Source of the DNA: Bacillota bacterium | GTDB taxonomy: Bacteria; Bacillota; Clostridia; Lachnospirales; Lachnospiraceae | DNA: 64,000 nt | Direction: 5' to 3' | Assembly (NCBI GenBank): GCA_023399055.1 | Contig: JAEWQV010000010.1 | Coordinates: 372,001-436,000 of the forward strand | Shown here: positions 44,279 to 53,200 of the stretch, piece by piece | Layout of the letters: every line of letters begins with the position of its first letter | Position numbering within the stretch: the stretch's first letter is position 1 | The notes under the pieces: model-generated | What the model was told of the DNA's origin: nothing | Databases searched by the model: none | What the model saw: only the letters and a program-made list of their open reading frames with translations | Program-made: the position numbers and the translations under genes

Positions 44279-46168
44279 CTATTGACCATAGATTTTCTTT
44301 AAAATAGACAATTCCCTAACATGTGATTTTTTTGTTAAATCATACTTGCCTATTAATGAAGGATTAAAATAATAAAATTCTACAATATCACTTGTAATAT
44401 TATGTGGATTAAGCTCTTTAAGCTTAATAGCGGTCTCTTCTTTACTAAGCTTATCCATACACAATATTCTCTTAAGTGGTTCTTTATTTAAATACATTTC
44501 ATGATTGGTTAATTCAATACGTTTGCAATTAATATAAATTACTTTTATTCCTTTCCTCAATGCAAAATTCATTGCCTCGTTAATTTTATTTATAACTGGC
44601 TCTCCTTTATCATTTAGAGATGTATTGCATATGATTGGAACACCAGTAGCCAGTTTAAACGCTTTTACTAGTTTATATAATGCCTTGTGACTAGTGTCAT
44701 TAATCGTTTGTATTCGAGCACTACCATCTAAATGGAGTACAGCTGGTATTAAATTTGCTCTATTCTCTTTTATTTTAAATGTATGTAACATAAAACTTGA
44801 TGGATATGAATTTTCAAACCACTCGCCTACATCTTCTTCTAATATTATTGGTGCTACAGGTCTCCACCATTCTCTTTGCTTGATTCTATTAACCTGATCT
44901 TTTAATTCCATTTTTCTTGGGTCGGCAATGATACTTCTGTTACCAAGCGCTCTAGGGCCAATCTCTGCTGCCCCATCAAACCATACTATCGGAGCTTCCT
45001 CTAAATCTGAAATAAACTTCAATTCGTCAAGCTCTGACGTACTTTGGACAAACTTTGAAAATAGTTCTAAACTTTCATCTAAATTCTCATCTCTATCTCC
45101 ATAAAACGCATGCTGTAGTTTGAAGTTGAATTTGCCCATTTTCTTGTAAAAAGCATATAGACCAATTCCTAACGATACTCCACTATCATTTACACATGGT
45201 GGAGCTAAAAATCCCTTAAACTTATATTTAGTCATCAGATAACTATTTGTTGGGCAATTAAGTGCGTATCCACCTGATAAAGCAAGATACGTTTGATCTG
45301 TATTAATGCCGAATTTATCAACAACTTCGTTTATGGTTTTTTCCATCATCTTTACAGATAATCTTTGAATTATTTTCATTGCCATACTAATTTTATTATC
45401 TTCAATTGAAAACCTAGGATCAAAGTAATTAAACTTTATACCCATATCTTTTTCTTCAAACCCGTTAATTATTTCATATAATTCTGTTACATATTTATCA
45501 GCAAACTTTTTGTTTACTTCATTGCTTAAGTTAAGAGGACTTATTTCTTCTATATACGCTTCACTTTTACTTGCTTCTGCAAGTGCCATTAAGGTTCCTT
45601 CTTGTAATTTAAAACTGTCACATGCAACCTCCCACAAGCGCCCCGGTGAAATTATAGGGAACAAATCTACTATACCATTACGAACAATACCTCCTGCATA
45701 CCAGTTCTTCTCTCCAACATTTAAGTCACATACACAATCTGGTCCACCATCAACTGCTAATCCAATAATGGTACTATTTGAAAACAATTCCATATCAAAC
45801 ATTAACGCTGAAAATAAATGAGCAATGCTGTGATAAGGTAAATCAGGATATTCATATATAGAATGATAGTCGTCATTGCTAGCTAACTCAGGTGTTCCCC
45901 AAACTTCAACCATATCATCTAATGAAAGATTATAAGCTGCTAATAAACTATTGATTATTTCTTTCGCATGTTCTGTATCATAGAAACATCTTGAATGATG
46001 TTTCAATCCACTTTGTCTTTCCAATTCCCAATAATGTACTAATTCTATATTATCGTTGTTTTTCTTCCACAGTGCTATATTTTGGTCATGTCTTCTCCCT
46101 AATTCACTTCCCAAATTCAGTAATTTATCTATAGATATGTACGTTGACAAATAGTACCCGTCTCTCAT
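44279..46168 (-). CDS. Carbamoyltransferase, NodU/CmcH family
   Basis: This 629-residue enzyme transfers a carbamoyl group from carbamoyl phosphate via carbamoyl-adenylate to a hydroxyl of the product. The N-terminal Kae1-like part has the metal-binding YHSIAHLFSAL and LALSGGYALNCPTNS. The C-terminal part has GAAEIGPRALGNRSIIADPR, REWWRPVAPIILEED and NTSLNDKGEPV, all hallmarks of NodU/TobZ proteins. AAAGGAA precedes the ATG. Its stop overlaps the possible GTG start of the PKS gene. The acceptor could be a hydroxyl made by one of the ketoreductases. Confidence 0.93.
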   Translation of the reverse strand: MRDGYYLSTYISIDKLLNLGSELGRRHDQNIALWKKNNDNIELVHYWELERQSGLKHHSRCFYDTEHAKEIINSLLAAYNLSLDDMVEVWGTPELASNDDYHSIYEYPDLPYHSIAHLFSALMFDMELFSNSTIIGLAVDGGPDCVCDLNVGEKNWYAGGIVRNGIVDLFPIISPGRLWEVACDSFKLQEGTLMALAEASKSEAYIEEISPLNLSNEVNKKFADKYVTELYEIINGFEEKDMGIKFNYFDPRFSIEDNKISMAMKIIQRLSVKMMEKTINEVVDKFGINTDQTYLALSGGYALNCPTNSYLMTKYKFKGFLAPPCVNDSGVSLGIGLYAFYKKMGKFNFKLQHAFYGDRDENLDESLELFSKFVQSTSELDELKFISDLEEAPIVWFDGAAEIGPRALGNRSIIADPRKMELKDQVNRIKQREWWRPVAPIILEEDVGEWFENSYPSSFMLHTFKIKENRANLIPAVLHLDGSARIQTINDTSHKALYKLVKAFKLATGVPIICNTSLNDKGEPVINKINEAMNFALRKGIKVIYINCKRIELTNHEMYLNKEPLKRILCMDKLSKEETAIKLKELNPHNITSDIVEFYYFNPSLIGKYDLTKKSHVRELSILKKIYGQ

Positions 46169-46314
46169 CTTTATTTATTCCTTTCACAAAAAATAAATAT
46201 AAAATTTGTAGTTTTATCATTCTGTAACATCTTATTAGCAGATTTTCACAGAGTTTTATATATACTGACGTCTATCTTATTATTATATTCTCTAACAAAT
46301 CCTCTAATATATTA

Positions 46315-46887
46315 TTAATTTATTATTGTCTTGTATTCCTCCTTTGTTAGGGAATAAAAAGGCTCACCATTGTAAAAATCAAAATCTTCTGATAAACCAT
46401 TTACCGTATAGCGAAATTTTAAACCCATATTTTCAATTACTTTCATAGAAGCTATATTATCTGGTTTACAAAGGGCAACGATTTCCTGTAATCCAATTAT
46501 ATTAAATCCAAAATTAAGTAATGCTACTGTTGCCTCTTTCGCATAACCTTTCCCCCAATATTCTCTTCCAATCAAATAATATATTTCCTTTTTGCTATTG
46601 TCGTAATCAAGTGCGCCTATACCACACCAGCCAATATGTGTACCAGTTTCCTTTAATATAATATTAAAGGAATATCTAAAATCTGTATCAAATCCATTAT
46701 TGTAAGATTGAATTAGCCAATTAAATAATCCTTTATATTCTTCTAAAGACATAACACTCATATCTAAATATTTAAACAACTCCTTATCTTGCATTAAGTT
46801 ATAACATTCTAATAAATCCTCTTCTTTATAAGGCCTAATTATAAGTCTGTTTGTCTCTAAGTTCATTTTTTTAATTTCTTTCATCAT
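46315..46887 (-). CDS. GNAT-family N-acetyltransferase (RimJ/RimL type)
   Basis: This 190-residue protein begins LETNRLIIRPYKEEDLLE, the usual RimJ/RimL opening. It contains the acetyl-CoA loop GREYWGKGYAKEATVALLNF and the VIENMGLKF block. It lies one base after the carrier-protein gene at 46889 with its own ribosome site (AAAAGGAGA). In this setting it may acetylate an amine of the product, as self-protection or tailoring, but housekeeping-like relatives are common and the substrate is unknown. Confidence 0.88.
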   Translation of the reverse strand: MMKEIKKMNLETNRLIIRPYKEEDLLECYNLMQDKELFKYLDMSVMSLEEYKGLFNWLIQSYNNGFDTDFRYSFNIILKETGTHIGWCGIGALDYDNSKKEIYYLIGREYWGKGYAKEATVALLNFGFNIIGLQEIVALCKPDNIASMKVIENMGLKFRYTVNGLSEDFDFYNGEPFYSLTKEEYKTIIN

Positions 46888-46888
46888 A

Positions 46889-47158
46889 TTAGATATCTCC
46901 TTTTAAGTTTTTTATCGTATCATTATTTTGAATATATACAATTAACTTTTTTAGTGTTTGAAAATTTTCAAAATCAAAATCGTCATCTCTAATTTCAAAA
47001 TCAAACTCTTCCTCAAGATTTATAATTAATTTAAGAATACCAGTAGAATTTAATCCCAAATCTCTTATATCGTCATTTAATCCTATATTATCTTCACCAC
47101 CTTCGAGTATATTACTTAATATCTTTCTTATTCTTATTTCAATCTCTTCTTCAACCAT
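46889..47158 (-). CDS. Free-standing carrier protein 3
   Basis: This is an 89-residue carrier protein with Ser38 in LGLNSTGILKLI and an acidic helix (NLEEEFDFEIRDDDFDFE). It is encoded directly downstream of an NRPS that ends with a condensation domain lacking its own carrier, so it is the natural acceptor or donor for that domain. GAGGAG precedes the ATG. Confidence 0.9.
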   Translation of the reverse strand: MVEEEIEIRIRKILSNILEGGEDNIGLNDDIRDLGLNSTGILKLIINLEEEFDFEIRDDDFDFENFQTLKKLIVYIQNNDTIKNLKGDI

Positions 47159-47249
47159 ACTTTATACTCTCCTCATATAATAATTTTAGAAACTCTTTTT
47201 AATTAAAATTTATCCGGTATTGACTTTTACTGTATCAAATGTTCATATT

Positions 47250-50200
47250 TCAATCATTTATGGATATATCCTTTATAATGATATTTGGAACTTCAATAAT
47301 TTGATTAACAATATTATTAAAGTTAACTTCCAGACGTTTTATTAAATCATTATTATAAATAATTGAATTATAATTAAATTTTATTTTTGTTTCATCTCCT
47401 GGTATCACTACAACATTTAAGTCATAACTTGTTTGTTCTAAATGCTCAATATTCCTTACATTCAAGTCCATATTTTTACAGTACGGACTACTAAGTACAT
47501 TTTCTACTGGATAATTTTCATAAGCAATTATATGATTAAATAAATTACCTTTCACTATCCCTAACTTTTCTTGAAGCTTTAATACTGGATAAAAGCTATA
47601 TTTTTCTGATTGAGACGTAAAATTCTTAATTTCTTTTGTCAAATCGCAAAATGATATTTTATCACTACATTTTATTCTAATTGGTATCGCTGTTACAAAA
47701 AGACCCACCATTTTATCAATTCCTATTATTTCAGAGTTTCGTCCTGATACAATTATTCCATATACTATATCATCAGTGTTTGCTTCTTCTCTTAACATCA
47801 CACCCCAAATAGCCTGGAAAACATTGCTCAATGTTACTTCAAAATCTTTTGCGATTTGCGATAGAGCTTTAGTTACATCTTTATTTAATACTAATTCTTT
47901 TTGCTCATTAATATAGCCTTTATTCTCAGATACTACATTTGACTTAGAAAATATTGTTTTCTGTTCATAATCCTTTAAATATTTTTCCCAAAACAAAAAA
48001 GCTTCCTCTTCATTTTGATTATTAATCCACTTAACATAATCAGAAAAGGAATATCTTTGTTGTTCTAAAACCGTATTTTGTTTTTGTAAAGCATTCTGTT
48101 TTAGTAAGCCATATGTTTCAAGAAAATCATTCAAAACAATGCCTATACTCCACCCATCCATAATAATATGATGATAGCTCAAAATCATATTATAGGATCT
48201 ATCATCCGTCTTTATTAAAGCTAATCTTATCGGTATGTCTTTTAACAAATTAAATCCTTTTTCCTTATCTTTTGTCTTATAACTTTCAATAAATTGCTTT
48301 TTACTGCTTTCTGATAAATCAGAAATATCCTTATACCTTACTTTTTCACAAATACCGTCAAGAACAATTTGTGCAGGTTGCGGTAATTTTTTGTAACTAA
48401 AAATAGTTTTTAAAACATCATATTTTTGAATAATTATATTAAATGCCTTTTCAGCTATTTCTGATGAAATGTAACCATCTATTTCAACTAAAATATGTTC
48501 AAAAAAGATATTTTTATCTTTAAAAAACAAAGAATGAAATAGCATTCTTTCTTGCGACGGCGTAAGCATATAGATATCTTGGATTTTTATTTCTTGAGCT
48601 ACAACTTGAGATATATGTTGAGTTAATTCCTCAATTGCTACTTCATCTAGTTTAAAGTTTGACTCTCTTAGTAATAAACCCTGACTTTTAGTATCGACTT
48701 GACATTGCTTTATTTTTGTTACTTGTTCGCATATTAATCTTATAGTCTGATATTCAAAAATATGGCTTACTTCAAGATTATATTCATTTTCTCTAAATCT
48801 GGCAGATATTTGTACTGCTTTAATGGAATCTCCTCCAAGCCTAAAGTAGTTATCGTCTATACCTATTGAATTTACCCCTAATATCTTCATCCAAATAGAA
48901 GCTAATTTTTTTTCAATTTTGCTTCTTGGCGCTATAAACTCAACACCGGCATCAATTTCTGCCTCAATCTGTAGTAATGCATTTCTATCAATTTTACCAC
49001 TAGAAGTTAATGGCATTTTTTCAATTCTCTTAAAATATGAGGGAATCATATAGTCAGGCAATTCTCTTGAAAGCCATTCTCTTATTTCGGCTAATGTCAT
49101 TTCAGCATTACTCACTACATAGGCGTATAATACTTTATTACCTTGTGTATCATCTCTATCTATGACCACTGCTTCCTTTACTAACTCATGATTTAATAAT
49201 TGACTTTCTATTTCACCTAATTCAATCCGAATTCCTTTTATTTTAACCTGATAATCTTTCCTTCCACCACATTCAATATTTCCATCAGGTAACCATCTAG
49301 CAATATCACCTGTTTTGAACATTTTCGTGCCCTTCATGAATGGATTGTTTATAAATTTTTGAGCAGTAAGTTCAGGGGCATTTAAATAACCTTTGGCTAA
49401 GCCATCACCTGCAATATATAATTCTCCACTTACACCGATTGGTACAGGTTTTATATATTTGTCTACTATATAAATTTGTGTATTGCTAATAGGCTTACCA
49501 ATTGTAATTTTGTATGGCGGACTTAATTCATATAATGTAGACCACACTGTAGTTTCTGTTGGTCCATAAACATTATAAATTTTTGCATCTGTAATTTGGG
49601 TTATTTTATTTAATAAACTTTCTCTTAACGACTCACCACCAATTAATATTTTTTTAAGATTCCTAAAATTGTATATTTCCCCACTATCATTAATTAATAA
49701 ATTCATTCGAGAAGGAGTGGCTTGTATGATATCAATATTCCAATCATTTATTAATTTGTTTATTAACTTTGGCGTTATTTGCTCATCATCATCAGCTATA
49801 ATTATTTTTAATCCTATCGACAATGGCAGAAAAGTCTCTAACACAAATATATCAAAGGTTATATTAGTAAGAAGTAAAATTGCATTATGATCTGAAAAAT
49901 CTATTGCAGATGTAAATCCATGTATAAAGTTAATAACAGATTTATGTTTAATTTCTACCCCCTTGGGTTTGCCTGTTGACCCTGAAGTGAATATAACATA
50001 TGCCACATCATCAGAACTAGCATTATTTCTATTCGTATTTAGTGTACTACTAAATTCCTCTAAATCACTAGCATTATACTGATATATATGCTTCTCCAAA
50101 GTATTGGTTTTATCATATTGCTTTTCGATTCTTAGCAAACAATCATACCTATATTTTGTCAATTCATTTTTTATTGTATGAATTTTATTAGAAACCTCTA

Positions 50201-53200
50201 CCCGCATAATTTCTTGAAAATCAACCAATAAGTCCTCAAAATATTTTCTTGGTAAAAATAACTCAGAATCAAACTTATCTTTGGTTTTATAGCTATTCGA
50301 TTCATCTTCATTTTTAAATTTTATTAATGAAGTAATTAACTCTTCCTTTAGTTCAGAGTCCATAATATCACCAATAAATATTATTCCATTACTATTTAGG
50401 AGGTTTATTGAATCTCTAATTACACTTCTTAGATAATTAACTCCAGGAAAATATTGTATTACGCTGTTAATAATGACTATATCAAAATCCTTTTCTCCAA
50501 TTTCACTAATCTTATGTGCTTGTAAACACATTAATTTTATATTTTCTATTCCACAATCTCTTATTCTAGCCTTATTTTTTTCAATTATTGCATTTGACAT
50601 ATCAACACCATAATAGGTCTCTACATAAGGAGCTACTTCAAACATTGTTAACCCTGAGGAACATCCAATTTCTAATACCTTAGTACTTTTATTTAGGTAT
50701 GGTGTAAGTTTTTGCAATGTATTATTAGTATATTCCTGCATTTCTTCTGATGAAAATTCCTCTCCTGTATAACTACTTTTCCATCCACCTTCCCCTATTT
50801 GACTCGTACTACTCTCGACAATATAATCCCACAGCCCTTCATTCATTAAATCGTTGCCATCGACTTCTTCTAAAATATCTAAATTATCACTATCCATACA
50901 TATATAGTTCTTAAGTTTAGTGCATTCCAATTGGAGCTTATTAATAACATGAATTTGCTTTCTACTTGTGATAATTGTATTGATATTGCAATCTTCAATT
51001 ATTACTTTAATCCTGTTTATTGGATATTGTGAATTAATTGGTACATAAGATGCTCCTGATTTTAATATCCCTAAAATAGATATAATCAAGTGTTCCGATC
51101 TCTCCATATATATTCCCACTCTATCCCCATTCACTACCTTACATTTGCTAACTAAAAAATTAGCTAATTTATTTGAACGTTCCTCTACTTCCTTATAAGT
51201 TATTTGCTTACTATTAAAAACTAAAGCTATATTATTAGGAGTTTTTTGGACCTGCTCTTCAAAAAGCTTATGTATAGTTTTAGTTTTATCATATAGATCA
51301 TCTGTAGAATTAAAGTTGAATAATATATTTTTTCTTTCCTCATCAAATAATATATCTATTTCTGAAATTTTTATTTGTCTATTGTTGGTGATAGTAACAA
51401 TTATGTTGATTAATCTTTTAATCATTTTTTCAATGGAATTACGATTAAAAAGTTTTGAACAATATTGTAATTCAAAATATATTTTTTCATCCAATTCAAC
51501 AGTAGAAAAGAGTAAGTCAAATTTTGATGTCCTATTGTTAAATAAATATTGCTCTATATCACAATCATTTAAGTTTATTGTATCATGTTTCATATTTTGT
51601 GATATCAACATTACATCAAATAAAGGATTTCTGCTTGTATTCCTTTGTAAATTCAATTTATCCACTAAATCTTCAAATTGATATTCTTGATTTTCATAAG
51701 CTTTAATGCAATTATCTTTAACTTCTTCAAGAAAATCTTCATAGGATTTAATACCAAAAGGATAATTTCTTATAGGTAATGTATTTACAAACATCCCAAT
51801 TATATTTTGTACATCTTCATGTGTTCTACCAGAAATTGGAGTTCCTATTACTATATCTTCTTGTCCACTATACTTAGTTAAAAGAATATTTATCACTGAT
51901 AATAGAACCATATGCATTGTTACTCCTGCTTCTTTCGCAATAGTTCTTAATTGAGACGTTAATTGCTCATTTATATCAAAATTAATAATATCTCCTTCAA
52001 AACTCTGTAAAGATGGTCTTTCATAGTCAGTAGGTAAATCTAACTGCGGTATTTCATCACTAAACCTATTTATCCAATACTCTTCATTTTCTCTCATTTT
52101 CTTGGAATTTATTAATTTTTTTTGCCATGCAGAAAAATCTTTGTATTGAATATCTAGATTCCTCAATTGCTTTCCATTGTATATTTGTGAGAATTCATTC
52201 ATTAATATGTTCAAAGAAGTACCATCTGATATTATGTGATGCATATCAATTAATAAATATGTCCTTCCAATATTCTCAACAATTTCTACTCTAAATAATG
52301 ATGCTTTTGACAAATCAAATGGTTTTATAAAATTTTGTATTATTTCATCTATATGTGTATCTTTTTTTTTATGTATAAGTTTGAATTTGTTGACTTCCTG
52401 CACTTTTTGCATTATTTCTCCATGTACAGTTTCAAAATAAGTTCTTAAACTATCATGTCTTATAAATAATTGCTGAAAAGTTGCTTCTATTTTATCTTTA
52501 TCGACTTGTCCTTTAAGCTCAAATACTATTGGCATATTATATGCCGTACTACTCTTTTCAATTTGCTGAAGTATATACATTCTCTTTTGCGCTGATGATA
52601 CTTCATAGCATTCGTTTTCTTCCAACCTTTCTATCTCTAAATAAAGATTTTCTTCCATGGGCTCAATCAATTTACTTAAATCCTTTATCGTTGGAAACCT
52701 GAATAATTCTTTTAACGGAATTTCTTTATTCAATTCTTTATGAATTTTTGACATAAGTATTGTTGCTTTTAGGGAATGTCCTCCCATTTCAAAAAAGTTA
52801 TCATTAATTCCAATATTATCTACTCCTAGTATTTCTTCAAAAATTGTAATTAATTTTTTCTCCGTACCATTCCTTGGAGCCTCATACTTTATTTCTGTAT
52901 TTACTTCATCCTTTATATCTAAAAGCACTTTTCTGTCTATCTTTCCATTTGTATTTAATGGCATACTTTCAAGATGTATATAGTGAGATGGAACCATATA
53001 ATCTGGAAGATACTCTTTAAGTTCTTCCTTTATCTCCGACGTGTTATATTCCATCTCCGATACATAATAGGCACATAAATATTTATTTATCTCTTCTCCT
53101 TTTGCTAAAACTACTACTTCTTTTATATCTTTTATTTCTATAAGTTTACTCTCTATTTCACCTAATTCAATTCTAAAACCCCTTATTTTAACTTGATAAT

